Positions 37,820 through 46,067 of a stretch of DNA of 64,000 nucleotides are shown here, in pieces. The translations under genes were made by a program, and so were the position numbers. Source of the stretch: Aquabacterium lacunae (GTDB lineage Bacteria > Pseudomonadota > Gammaproteobacteria > Burkholderiales > Burkholderiaceae_C). The notes beneath the pieces are model-generated. The model saw only the letters and a list, made by a program, of their open reading frames with translations, searched no databases and had not been told where the DNA came from. The stretch is from assembly GCF_004310865.1 (NCBI RefSeq), contig NZ_SIXI01000004.1, positions 248,001-312,000 on the forward strand, written 5' to 3'. How positions within the stretch are numbered: position 1 is the stretch's first letter; each line of letters opens with the position of its first letter.

Positions 37820-38868
37820 TGTTTCTCCTGCAACTTCTTGAGTGCGGCCATCAGCTCGAGGCTGAGTTTTTCCTGTCGCAGCAAGCTGCGCTCGATGCGT
37901 GCCATCTGGGCAGCCAATGAAGCAGATGGCAGACCGTCAGCAGCCACCGCGCCAGCCACACGGGGCACAGTGCCATGTGGAGCAGCATCACCCGACGTGG
38001 ACTCGGCCACGGCAGGCATGGCTTGCGAGGGATCGCCCTCGATCTCTGACAGCCAACTTTGCTCTTCGTGCAGCTCTTCGATGACGGATGCCAGCATGGC
38101 GGCTGAGACGTGTGATTCACCCGCCAGAAAGGCACTCAGCAACACGCGATCACACAAGGTGTTGATGCGGCGAGGCAGGCCACCGGTGTACTCGTGGATG
38201 GTGGCAAACACTGCCACATCGAACGACGGCTTGCCCGTGGAGCCAGCACGCTTGAGTCGGTGCTCGATGTAGCCACGGGTTTCATCTTCTGCCATGGCAC
38301 CCAGGTGACAGCTGGCCGTCACCCGTTGCCTCAGCTGCAGCATTTCAGGGCTGAGCAAAATGTTGCGAAACTCTGGTTGCCCGACCAGGAATGTTTGCAG
38401 CAATGCGCGATTGCCATGCTGGAAGTTCGACAACATGCGCAACTCTTCAACCGCCTGGGGTTTGAGGTTCTGCGCCTCGTCCACGATGAGCAGGCAACGC
38501 TTGCCCAGGGTGGCCTGGGTGATGAAGAAGGCTTCCAGCGCCATCAACAACTCTGCCTTGTTGACGTCCCGAACGCGCACGCCAAATGCGGCACCCACCA
38601 TGCGCAAGGTGTCATCGGCCCCCAGCTGGGTGCTCACCAGCTGCGCGGCCACCACGGCCTTGGGGTCGATGCTGTCGAGCAGACTGCGCACCACCGTGGT
38701 CTTGCCTGCACCGACTTCCCCTGTGATGACAATGAACCCTTCAGCGCGCATCACACCGTATTCAAGGTAGGCCCGAGCACGCCGATGCGGTTTGCTGCCG
38801 AAGTAGAAGGTGGGGTCTGGGTTGAGCTGAAACGGTTTGCTGCTCAGCCCGAAAAACGACTCGTACAT
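37816..38868 (-). CDS. ExeA-like AAA ATPase, XrtA/PEP-CTERM system-associated (TIGR03015 type)
   Basis: 350 residues. The start MYESFFGLSSKPFQLNPDP is diagnostic. Walker A GEVGAGKT is at 50-57, and Walker B is in RCLLIVDEAQNL. The last ~100 residues are low-complexity and end in a short coiled coil (LLRQEKLSLELMAALKKL). Relatives of ExeA power assembly steps at the envelope. It lies 4 bases after the outer membrane protein gene, so the two may work together. Its true client is unknown. Confidence 0.93.
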   Translation of the reverse strand: MYESFFGLSSKPFQLNPDPTFYFGSKPHRRARAYLEYGVMRAEGFIVITGEVGAGKTTVVRSLLDSIDPKAVVAAQLVSTQLGADDTLRMVGAAFGVRVRDVNKAELLMALEAFFITQATLGKRCLLIVDEAQNLKPQAVEELRMLSNFQHGNRALLQTFLVGQPEFRNILLSPEMLQLRQRVTASCHLGAMAEDETRGYIEHRLKRAGSTGKPSFDVAVFATIHEYTGGLPRRINTLCDRVLLSAFLAGESHVSAAMLASVIEELHEEQSWLSEIEGDPSQAMPAVAESTSGDAAPHGTVPRVAGAVAADGLPSASLAAQMARIERSLLRQEKLSLELMAALKKLQEKQ

Positions 38869-38872
38869 GGTG

Positions 38873-40420
38873 TCAGAACTGGTGCAGGAGGTTACCGATC
38901 AGCTCGTTTTCGTGGGTGGCACTGTTCAGCGTCTGCGAGCGACTTTGACGCCACTGCAAACCACCTGATGTGCGCAATCCAAAACGGGTGGAAAGGCCCA
39001 GTTGGCCCGTGTGTGTGGCACTGCGAACACCCGTTCGCGGCGCCTCACTGCTCTGCGCCGACCAGCCAGCCGACAATGTGGCCACGGGTGTGAGCCGGTG
39101 ACTGAAGGTCAACTGCCAACCGGTGGTCTGAATCTCGCCGCCCTGATCAAGGTCATCGCCGACCTGGCGAGCGTCACCAGACAATGTGCGGGTGTCACTT
39201 TGAGTCCAGTTCACGGCATAGGTCTGTCGGGTGGTGGTCCAGAGAAACGATGCAGTCTGCGAACGGCGGAGGGTGGGCCGAGAGGTCAGGTAACTCACAG
39301 CAACTGGCGTGCTGCCTGACAAACCTCGACGGCGGAGTTCTGCATCCACCAGGCGTGCCCGCGCAATCGGGTCGGCCTCCAGGGGGGTCAGCTGAAGATC
39401 AAACAGCTCTCGCAGGGTACCCAGCACCGCGGTTTCGGTGCCAGTGCCCAGACTCAGGTCCCGCACATCGGTCAAAGTGAAAGCACTGCGCGCCATGCGA
39501 TGGCTGAAGGCAATGTCGTGGCTGCGCCCGAAAAAACGCTCCACCACATTGCCGCTGAAGCGGGTGCGCTCCGACGGTCGCCAGACCAGACCCGCGCCGT
39601 AGGTGGCCTGAGCCCCCTGCCCAGCCCGCTGCTGGTTGGACGTCTCGGAGCCCACCCGCAGATTGCCTGCCCATTGGGCACCCCAAGGCCAGTTCATTTG
39701 CCCTTGCAAGGAAGTCAGACGGGCCTTGATGGCCGCGCCCTGGTAGGAGGACACCTGCTCGGCGCCCGTCAAAGACCAACTCGCGCCGCTGGCCAGGGGC
39801 TGGGACAATGCCAGCGAACTGGTTTGCCCCAGTGAGTCTGGTCGATTGCCTGCGTCGGATTGCTGAAGATTCCAGGCATGACGCGCCTCCAGGGAAATGC
39901 GATGGGGCAACAAGCCTCGGACGACCGGCGACAGACGCCAGCTGGAAGTTTGGGCGTGGTTCACATCGGACACAGCACTGCCAGACAAAGTGCCCAAGGC
40001 AGACACCGGCTGACGACTGACCGTGCCGGCCAAGTCCAGGTAGGCATGCTGATCCACCAGCTCGAGCTGCAACGCACTGTTCAATGCATGCCGCAGCTGC
40101 TGGGGCTCATTGCCGGCCGTGCGCGATTGAAGGGTCAAGCCATAGTCGACCGAGCCGCGCAAGCCAGGGCGCGTGCTAGACCACAGAAACCCCGGCGACA
40201 ACTCCACCTGCGCCCCACCACTGGCCGATGACACCGCACCTCCGCCCAGCTGATCAGACCATCGCACACGCGAGTCCAGCCGGTACTCGATTCGCGAGCG
40301 ACCGCTTGCGCCCGCCTGCGCGGTCTGCGCGGTCTGCGCTTGCACGTGAGCCGAAGGCAAAAGCACCCCAAGCACCCCAAGCACCGACAGCAGGCAAGTC
40401 CATGTGCGACGGGTGGTCAT
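38873..40420 (-). CDS. PEP-CTERM system-associated outer membrane beta-barrel protein (TIGR03016 type)
   Basis: 515 residues with a signal peptide (LLSVLGVLGVLLPSAHVQAQ). The rest alternates polar and aromatic/hydrophobic residues as in beta-barrels and ends in phenylalanine (NLLHQF), the outer membrane insertion signal. Probably the outer membrane channel or anchor for the polymer. Its start overlaps the stop of the tyrosine kinase gene at 40420. Confidence 0.88.
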   Translation of the reverse strand: MTTRRTWTCLLSVLGVLGVLLPSAHVQAQTAQTAQAGASGRSRIEYRLDSRVRWSDQLGGGAVSSASGGAQVELSPGFLWSSTRPGLRGSVDYGLTLQSRTAGNEPQQLRHALNSALQLELVDQHAYLDLAGTVSRQPVSALGTLSGSAVSDVNHAQTSSWRLSPVVRGLLPHRISLEARHAWNLQQSDAGNRPDSLGQTSSLALSQPLASGASWSLTGAEQVSSYQGAAIKARLTSLQGQMNWPWGAQWAGNLRVGSETSNQQRAGQGAQATYGAGLVWRPSERTRFSGNVVERFFGRSHDIAFSHRMARSAFTLTDVRDLSLGTGTETAVLGTLRELFDLQLTPLEADPIARARLVDAELRRRGLSGSTPVAVSYLTSRPTLRRSQTASFLWTTTRQTYAVNWTQSDTRTLSGDARQVGDDLDQGGEIQTTGWQLTFSHRLTPVATLSAGWSAQSSEAPRTGVRSATHTGQLGLSTRFGLRTSGGLQWRQSRSQTLNSATHENELIGNLLHQF

Positions 40421-41430
40421 CAGCCCCCCTGCCCCGATCCTGACGGTGGAGCCGGCAGGGACGGTGATTGCGCATTGGAGGCCATGTCGGCATGGCTGTA
40501 ACCATATCCATGGCCATATCCATAGCCGTAACCGTAGGCTTCCCCACCAGATGTTCGGGCCTGGTTGAGCACCATCAATTTGACCGGGCAGGCCTCGATG
40601 GTGGACAACGCAGCCTTCACCTGCGATTGCAAGGTTTTCTCAGCCTGAACCACCATCACGATCTGCCCCATGTGCGTGGCCAGCACACGCGATTCGGTGG
40701 TGAGCAACAGCGGTGGCGAATCGAAAATGATGATGCGGTCAGGGTAACGCTTCCCCATGTCCTCGACCAAGCGGGTCATGGCAGCGCTTGCGAGCAACTC
40801 GGTGGCACTGTCACGCGGCGAGCCGCTGGGCAAGAGCGTGAGGTTCTCGATGTTGGTGCGCAAAAGCACCTGAGACATCTCCACCTTGTCGTCCACCAGC
40901 AGGTCCAGCAAACCCGGTCCAGGGGGCAAACCGAGCACTTTCATCAAGGAGGGCCTGGCAACGTCGGCATCGACCAGCATGACGGTGTAGTCCACTTCCA
41001 TGGCCAGGCTAAGGGCCAGGTTCACGGCGGTGAAGCTCTTGCCCTCACCTGGCATCGAGCTGGTGACCATGATCAGGTTGCCATGCAGCACGTGGGCCGC
41101 GCTGCGCCCGCGCGCATTGTCCAGCAACGGGCGTTTGATGACACGGTACTGATCTGCTACCGACGACCGAGGCGACGAAGGCGTCACGAACCCCATGGCT
41201 GCGAGGCGGTCGAAATCGATCTCGATGGAACGCGAGACTGGCTGACCGAGGGGTTGACGTGCCTTCTTTTCGGAGGGCATGTCGGGCGAGGGCACCGTGG
41301 CTCGTTCGGCAGGAACCGGCAGCCCAGGCGCAGAGGGCCCAGGCAGAGGCGGCAGGTCATCGGGCATCTGAGCCCCCGCCTGCCGCAGTTGCGCCAGACG
41401 CAGAGCGGCCTGTTCGATGGAGTTGGTCAT
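40420..41430 (-). CDS. XrtA-associated BY-type tyrosine autokinase (TIGR03018 type)
   Basis: 336 residues from MTNSIEQ. The N-terminus is Pro-rich, then comes Walker A in TSSMPGEGKSFTAVN (K131) and Walker A' MLVDADVARP (151-160). The C-terminal tail has six tyrosines alternating with glycine (Y299-Y311), the autophosphorylation cluster of Wzc/BY kinases. Here the kinase is separate from the membrane chain-length protein encoded just upstream, with a 13-base gap. The phosphatase at 45023 is its probable opponent. Confidence 0.93.
   Translation of the reverse strand: MTNSIEQAALRLAQLRQAGAQMPDDLPPLPGPSAPGLPVPAERATVPSPDMPSEKKARQPLGQPVSRSIEIDFDRLAAMGFVTPSSPRSSVADQYRVIKRPLLDNARGRSAAHVLHGNLIMVTSSMPGEGKSFTAVNLALSLAMEVDYTVMLVDADVARPSLMKVLGLPPGPGLLDLLVDDKVEMSQVLLRTNIENLTLLPSGSPRDSATELLASAAMTRLVEDMGKRYPDRIIIFDSPPLLLTTESRVLATHMGQIVMVVQAEKTLQSQVKAALSTIEACPVKLMVLNQARTSGGEAYGYGYGYGHGYGYSHADMASNAQSPSLPAPPSGSGQGG
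40492..40536 (-). repeat. hexamer-like tandem repeat coding the Tyr-Gly tail of the kinase
   Basis: Seen on the plus strand as consecutive units such as ccatat, ccatgg, ccatat, ccatag, ccgtaa, ccgtag. They translate on the minus strand to alternating Tyr/His-Gly. Length change by slippage would add or remove whole Tyr-Gly pairs and keep the frame. Confidence 0.75.
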
Positions 41431-41443
41431 GACGTCTCGCCCC

Positions 41444-42994
41444 TCAACCCGAAAAACCGGTGCGGAACACCAGGTAGGCCACCAGCCCCACAAACAAGAT
41501 CACCAACGCGGCCAAGGCCAACAAAAACCTGAAGAGGCTGCGCCGCTCAATGCGACGGCGCGCGTCATTGACCACCAGCGAGACCACCCCCAGCAAGGGC
41601 ATGCCCGACACCTGGCGCAGCGAGGCAGCGTCGAAAAACACCGGGCGGATCTGTGACAGCAGGAAGGCGACGCCCATGCCCGCAGCCAGGCCGACGATGA
41701 GTGCGCCCGGCATGAGCAGGGCACGGTTGGGCGCTGCGGGCTTGTTGCCCGCGCGCGGCGGATCGATCACGCGGAAATCGGCCACGTTGGACGCGGTTTC
41801 AAGCTCACTGGACAAGTTGGCAGACTCACGCCGAGACACCAGATCGTTGTAGTTCTTCTGGTGGATCTCGTAGTCGCGGTTCAACTGGGCCAATTCAGTT
41901 TCCAGCTGGGGTGCGAGTTTGAGTCTGGCTTGCGCCTGGGCCAGCCGGGCGTTGTACTCACCCACACGGGCACGCAAGCCTGCCACCTGCACCTCGGCCG
42001 TGGCCATGGTGCGGCTGAGTTCCTGCAGGGCGGGACTGCTTTCCAGCAACGCAGACGGTTGCTTGGCCGCAGCCACGCGCTTTTCTTCTTGCTCCCGCTT
42101 CTTTTGATCTTCAAGTTCTTTGATCAGGCGGCGGGTGTTGAGCACATCGGGATGCTGCTCGGTGAAGCGCTGCAGCAAGGCATCCAGCTGGCGCTTTTGC
42201 GCATCCAGTCGACTGTCGATTTCAGGTGTTGCGATGGAGGATCCCCCATCACTGACCCGTGTCAGTGCACCACGGGCCTGATCGATCTGGCGACGCGCGG
42301 CTTCACGTGCACTCTCAGCCTCACGCAGCTGCAGGCTGGCTTCGCTGAGTTGCGCCGTGAGCTGCGCGATCTGGCCCGCCGAATCGGTCTCACCCTGCAG
42401 CTCGATGTTCCGAAGCTTGAACTCTTTCAGGCGGGTTTCTGCCTCCGACAGCTTGTTTTCGTACGATTTGATCTGCTCGTCGAGAAAGCGGCGCGCTGAG
42501 TCGGTGTCGGTCCTGGAGGCACCCAGGCTGGACTCGACAAAAATGGTGACCAGCGCCTGCACCACGCGTTGCGCCCGCTCGGGGGAAGTGTCGCGGTAAG
42601 ACAAGGTGTACAGGTTGTCGCGCCCTGTGGTGCGAACCTGGATCTCTTTGGTGACCTGATCGATCAGGGCGTCTCGCTCTGCTTTGGTCTTGATGCTGAG
42701 GTCGAGGTCGGCGTTCCGGATCAGGCGCTCGATCGTGGGGCGACTGATCAGGGTACGGCTCAACATCTGAACCTGCTGCTCGACGTTTGGCTGGACCGCC
42801 AGACCGCTCATGAGCGGACGGAGGATCGATTCGGTGTCCACGTGAACACGCGCAGATGCCTCATACCGATCCTGCATGAGGAACACGAACGCCGCCATGG
42901 CCAAGGCCACCACCCAGGCCACCGCCATGGCGACGCGCCGGTACATCCACATGCCACGGGCCACCGTGGACAGTTGTTTGATCAGCTCATCCAT
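41444..42994 (-). CDS. XrtA system polysaccharide chain-length determinant (Wzz/GumC type, TIGR03007)
   Basis: 516 residues. One membrane helix lies near the start (about 20-40) and one or two near the end (about 435-455 and 490-510). Between them is a long periplasmic coiled coil (about 160-390) rich in Glu, Gln and Arg. YEASARVHVDTESILRPLMSGLAVQP is the Wzz-domain start. It sets polymer length and links the kinase with the export pore. No kinase domain is attached. Confidence 0.94.
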   Translation of the reverse strand: MDELIKQLSTVARGMWMYRRVAMAVAWVVALAMAAFVFLMQDRYEASARVHVDTESILRPLMSGLAVQPNVEQQVQMLSRTLISRPTIERLIRNADLDLSIKTKAERDALIDQVTKEIQVRTTGRDNLYTLSYRDTSPERAQRVVQALVTIFVESSLGASRTDTDSARRFLDEQIKSYENKLSEAETRLKEFKLRNIELQGETDSAGQIAQLTAQLSEASLQLREAESAREAARRQIDQARGALTRVSDGGSSIATPEIDSRLDAQKRQLDALLQRFTEQHPDVLNTRRLIKELEDQKKREQEEKRVAAAKQPSALLESSPALQELSRTMATAEVQVAGLRARVGEYNARLAQAQARLKLAPQLETELAQLNRDYEIHQKNYNDLVSRRESANLSSELETASNVADFRVIDPPRAGNKPAAPNRALLMPGALIVGLAAGMGVAFLLSQIRPVFFDAASLRQVSGMPLLGVVSLVVNDARRRIERRSLFRFLLALAALVILFVGLVAYLVFRTGFSG

Positions 42995-43046
42995 GCCAGT
43001 GCCATCGCTCCGCTTGGTGGAATTGCAACCACGACCACCCAGCGGG

Positions 43047-43676
43047 TCAGAACAGGCCTTGGGGAATGATCAGCACGTCGCCAGGCTGCATCTCGACGTT
43101 GGCCGAAATGTCACCTCGCTTGATCAGATCATGAAGCCGAACGGCATAGCGTTTGTTGCCTTCGGCAGCACGAACCAAGGTGGCGCGGTTGCCGTCGGCA
43201 AAGTCAGTGAGCCCGCCCACCGCGATCATGACGTCCAGCACTGACATTTTCTGTTTGAAGGGAAGCGCCTGCGGACGTGCCGCCTCGCCAACCACTCGGA
43301 TCTGCTGGCTGTAGGGCCCGACGAACCCCGTGACGATCACCGTGACCACAGGATCACGAACAAATTTGCCGAGGGCGCCTTCGATGTCACGCGCCAGTTG
43401 CGCCGAGGTCTTGCCCTGAGCCACCAACTCTTCCACCAGAGGCGCAGAGATTTTGCCGTCAGGGCGCACAGGCACCGACATGGACAACTCAGGGTTGCGC
43501 CACACCGTGATGCTCAAGGCGTCGCCCGGACCGATGATGTAATCAGACGACCCACTTTCGACCACCGCGGGCGCCGCGGGGTGGGGGCTGGAGGCACACC
43601 CGGCCAACCAGGCCGCAAGCATCATGACAGTGCACCAGCGAACAAGGGCCGACACGCCCGCATGGAAGAACCTCAA
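43047..43676 (-). CDS. Wza-type exopolysaccharide export lipoprotein (TIGR03027 type)
   Basis: 209 residues. A TTG start is chosen because GGAGG lies 5 bases before it, and the reading then gives a clean signal peptide ending in lipobox LAGC. The polysaccharide export domain (YIIGPGDALSITVWRNPELS) and SLBB-type segment (YSQQIRVVGEAARPQAL) follow. It forms the periplasmic/outer membrane export ring. It is the first gene of the 17-gene minus-strand operon and is divergent from the PEP-CTERM gene. Confidence 0.9.
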   Translation of the reverse strand: MRFFHAGVSALVRWCTVMMLAAWLAGCASSPHPAAPAVVESGSSDYIIGPGDALSITVWRNPELSMSVPVRPDGKISAPLVEELVAQGKTSAQLARDIEGALGKFVRDPVVTVIVTGFVGPYSQQIRVVGEAARPQALPFKQKMSVLDVMIAVGGLTDFADGNRATLVRAAEGNKRYAVRLHDLIKRGDISANVEMQPGDVLIIPQGLF

Positions 43677-43723
43677 GACAACCTCCAGATGTAAGAATTC
43701 CTTCAGACCGAAGGCACTGTATC

Positions 43724-43738
43724 GCAATCCGACACCCA
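43724..43738 (-). promoter_or_regulatory. possible sigma-54-like promoter of the export operon
   Basis: On the minus strand the sequence reads TGGGTG, 5 bases, TTGC. GG and GC are spaced 12 apart as required for sigma-54, but three of the six -24 bases differ from TGGCAC. It would place the transcript start some 35 bases before the TTG start. Confidence 0.3.
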
Positions 43739-43852
43739 ACAGAACCCACCATTGAGGCGGTTCCACCCCCCTACATTCGATGGTGCGGCGGGCCTCTTTT
43801 TGCACGAGACGGAAAGGAATTCGACATCGGTCAGGCCAAGCGCCACAGAAAA

Positions 43853-43871
43853 GTGTCAGTTTTTTTTACAC
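43853..43871. promoter_or_regulatory. putative activator (PrsR) site upstream of the PEP-CTERM promoter
   Basis: An imperfect palindrome with outer arms GTGT and ACAC around a T-rich centre (TGTCAG ... TTTACA). It is centred about 100 bases before the expected start of transcription, where sigma-54 activators bind. Assigning it to PrsR is an inference. Confidence 0.45.
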
Positions 43872-43933
43872 GATTGAGGTGAGCAGGCCACCCAGATCGC
43901 GCAAGTCGTTGAATTTGTTGGGGCTGCAACTTT

Positions 43934-43948
43934 TGGCACACCGTTTGC
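43934..43948 (+). promoter_or_regulatory. sigma-54 (-24/-12) promoter of the PEP-CTERM gene
   Basis: TGGCAC, 5 bases, TTGC is an exact match to the -24/-12 consensus, followed by T. Transcription should begin near 43960, some 30 bases before the ATG at 43991. This agrees with PrsR being a sigma-54 activator. Confidence 0.88.
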
Positions 43949-43990
43949 TTATTTGCGAGCAGTTCAAGCTCACCATTTTCTGGAGCCATC

Positions 43991-44956
43991 ATGAAACATC
44001 AAATTCTGGGTCTGTCGCTCGCCGCCGGCATGGGCATGCTGCACGCCGCTGCTTCCGCCACTCCGTTCACCATCAACACTGGCGTTGACTTCGGCTCCAA
44101 TGGCAGCACGACGACCAGCGCCGCCAACTCGCTGGGTTATTCCGGAACCCTGTCCACGATCGGCTACCAAGGCAGTCCGTACACCGTGGGCACCGAGGTG
44201 ATCGAATCCAACCGCACCACCCAGCTGAACAACCTGGGCTTCGTCTCGGGCGTGAACCAGAACATCCTGGGCACCCAACTGCAGATCGCCAGCGGTGCGA
44301 CCTCTTCGGCACTGCCGAACGTGGGTCAGCTGGACATCGACACGATCAACAGCCCCGTCAGCCCCTTTGATTCGAACGGTTTCATCTCGGCTTCGACCGC
44401 GGCAGGCACCATCCCTTCGCTGTACAGCCTGGTGCCCGGCAGCTGGGGCCTGACTTACGACTACACCTTCAAGGGTTCGGTGGTTTCGGCTGACGGTCTG
44501 GTGAACTACACCAGCGGCGACATCACGGTGTACTTCGTGAACGCGACCGTGTCAAAGAAGGTTCTGGGTCTGACCGTGCAGAACACCGTGAACGGCATCA
44601 ACAACCAGGACATCTCTGGTGTGTTGAACTTCTCTGGCATGAGTGCCTCTGAACTGGCCTTCGCACAGCAATTCTGGACCGATGTGTCGCCCAATGGCAT
44701 GAACTTCTACGACAAGTGGCTGGCCGACCCGCTCGCCATCACCTGGTTGCTGTCAAACAACGTGAAGCCGGCCACCCCGACCGATGAGCAACTGTTCAAC
44801 GGTACAGGCGACGCCGACGGCAAACCCTGGATGTTCCGTCAAGCCACGATGAACGGCTTCCTGTCGTTCAATGTGCCTGAGCCGGGCTCTGTGGCCCTGA
44901 TCGGCCTGGCCCTGGCCGGCCTGGGTCTGGCGACCCGCCGCCGTCAGCAAGCCTGA
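43991..44956 (+). CDS. PEP-CTERM exported protein (exosortase A substrate, PepA-like)
   Basis: 321 residues. The signal peptide is about 1-23 (LSLAAGMGMLHAAASA). A Ser/Thr/Gly/Asn-rich beta-type body follows, with no recognised catalytic motif. The C-terminal tag is PEP at 296-298, a hydrophobic helix (SVALIGLALAGLGLA) and a TRRRQQA basic tail, the exosortase sorting signal. Placement beside the export operon and under a sigma-54 promoter resembles the flocculation-linked PepA of floc formers, but membership in that family was judged by eye only. A terminator follows. Confidence 0.93.
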   Translation: MKHQILGLSLAAGMGMLHAAASATPFTINTGVDFGSNGSTTTSAANSLGYSGTLSTIGYQGSPYTVGTEVIESNRTTQLNNLGFVSGVNQNILGTQLQIASGATSSALPNVGQLDIDTINSPVSPFDSNGFISASTAAGTIPSLYSLVPGSWGLTYDYTFKGSVVSADGLVNYTSGDITVYFVNATVSKKVLGLTVQNTVNGINNQDISGVLNFSGMSASELAFAQQFWTDVSPNGMNFYDKWLADPLAITWLLSNNVKPATPTDEQLFNGTGDADGKPWMFRQATMNGFLSFNVPEPGSVALIGLALAGLGLATRRRQQA

Positions 44957-44974
44957 TTGGTTCTGCTCCGCGCG

Positions 44975-45005
44975 AAAAGCCCGCCTTGGCGGGCTTTTTC
45001 TTTTC
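44975..45005 (+). terminator. intrinsic terminator after the PEP-CTERM gene
   Basis: GCCCGCC and GGCGGGC form a strong stem with a minimal loop, flanked by AAAA before and TTTTTCTTTT after. It begins about 20 bases past the stop and ends just before the phosphatase gene, which therefore needs its own promoter or read-through. Confidence 0.92.
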
Positions 45006-45022
45006 CCGGGTACCATGCGCGG

Positions 45023-45541
45023 ATGGTTCGCATCCTGTTCGTTTGCATGGGCAATCTGTGCCGATCGCCAATGGCCGCCAGTGTTTTCACGCACCAGGCG
45101 GCCCGTCATCCATTGGGAGCAGGCGTGCAGGTGTCATCCGCGGGCACTTCTTCCAGGCATCAGGGTGAGGCAGCCGACCCCCGAGCGGTTCAGGCACTGG
45201 CGCGCGGCGGCTACCCAGTCGATGCAAGATTCAAGGCCAGGACATTGAATTCAGCCCTGATCTGTGACAGTGATCTGGTGCTGACCATGGACCAGGCGGT
45301 GCACCTGCAAACGCTCAGACGCAGCCCACCTCAGGGGCATGCCCGGATCCACATGCTGATGCCTTTTGCAGGACACCCGGTGGGCTCCGAGATACCCGAC
45401 CCCTACTTCGGCAACCAGTCAGGATTCGAGCATGTCTTGAAACTGCTGGAAGGCACTGTGGACACGGTGCTCCGTCGGGCCCATGCCTTGCGCTCCCTGA
45501 CAGACAGTGTGCAGCCCAGCGTCACGCGCCCTGGGCCTTGA
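45023..45541 (+). CDS. low-molecular-weight protein tyrosine phosphatase (Wzb-like)
   Basis: 172 residues. The P-loop CMGNLCRSP gives the CX5R signature with nucleophile C8 and R14. The general-acid aspartate is in PDPYFG near residue 124. It is the expected opponent of the tyrosine autokinase at 40420-41430 in capsule/EPS control. It lies 18 bases after the terminator of the PEP-CTERM gene. The ribosome site is weak. The gene ends 10 bases before a convergent acetyltransferase. Confidence 0.93.
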   Translation: MVRILFVCMGNLCRSPMAASVFTHQAARHPLGAGVQVSSAGTSSRHQGEAADPRAVQALARGGYPVDARFKARTLNSALICDSDLVLTMDQAVHLQTLRRSPPQGHARIHMLMPFAGHPVGSEIPDPYFGNQSGFEHVLKLLEGTVDTVLRRAHALRSLTDSVQPSVTRPGP

Positions 45542-45551
45542 TGCACCAGAA

Positions 45552-46067
45552 TCACCAAGTTGGCCGCCAGCCCATGTACACCGCATCGTCGGCGTAGGTG
45601 GCCAGTGCACGCTGGCCTGCGGCCTCCAGCGACATGACCTGCCAGCCCAGGCGCTGCCAGAACGCCAGCGACCCATTGACCGACACCAGCGTCGAGCCCT
45701 GCAGGGCCTGTGCTTGCGCAAGCTGCCGGGCTGCAGCCACCAGGGCCTGCGCCGCGCCCTGCCCACGCAAGGCCTGGCCAATGGCGAGGTCATGCAGGTA
45801 CAGCACCTCCGGCTGTGCGGCGTGCGCGAACGCCTGCCCCAGTGGCGACACCTTGCCCCACACCGAGCGGTACGCCACCAGGTAGGCCGCCACCTGCCCC
45901 TGCGCATCACAAGCCACCCAGGCGGTGTCGCCACAGGCTTGCCAGCGCGCCAGCAAGACATCGGCGGGCTCGTTCATGTGCGGCGGGTAGCACTGGGCCT
46001 GCACTGCCAGCATGGCGGGCACGTCATCGGCCTGCATGGGCCGGATCAGGATCGGCCGTGTGCTCAT
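45552..46067 (-). CDS. GNAT family N-acetyltransferase
   Basis: 171 residues. [13 protein letters not shown] is the usual GNAT beginning, and [23 protein letters not shown] is the acetyl-CoA loop (Q/RxxGxG/A). The end has FWQRLGWQ. The start overlaps the bioF stop (ATGA), so it is the last gene of the bioF-side operon. The acetyl acceptor is unknown. Confidence 0.9.
   Translation of the reverse strand: MSTRPILIRPMQADDVPAMLAVQAQCYPPHMNEPADVLLARWQACGDTAWVACDAQGQVAAYLVAYRSVWGKVSPLGQAFAHAAQPEVLYLHDLAIGQALRGQGAAQALVAAARQLAQAQALQGSTLVSVNGSLAFWQRLGWQVMSLEAAGQRALATYADDAVYMGWRPTW

Larger units (their letters stand above)
43677..43990. other. 314-base divergent control region between the export operon and the PEP-CTERM gene
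   Basis: No protein-like reading frame was found. It holds the plus-strand sigma-54 promoter (43934-43948), an imperfect inverted repeat at 43853-43871, a weaker sigma-54-like match on the minus strand (43724-43738), and the GGAGG ribosome site of the export gene. The remaining bases show nothing I can assign. Confidence 0.7.
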
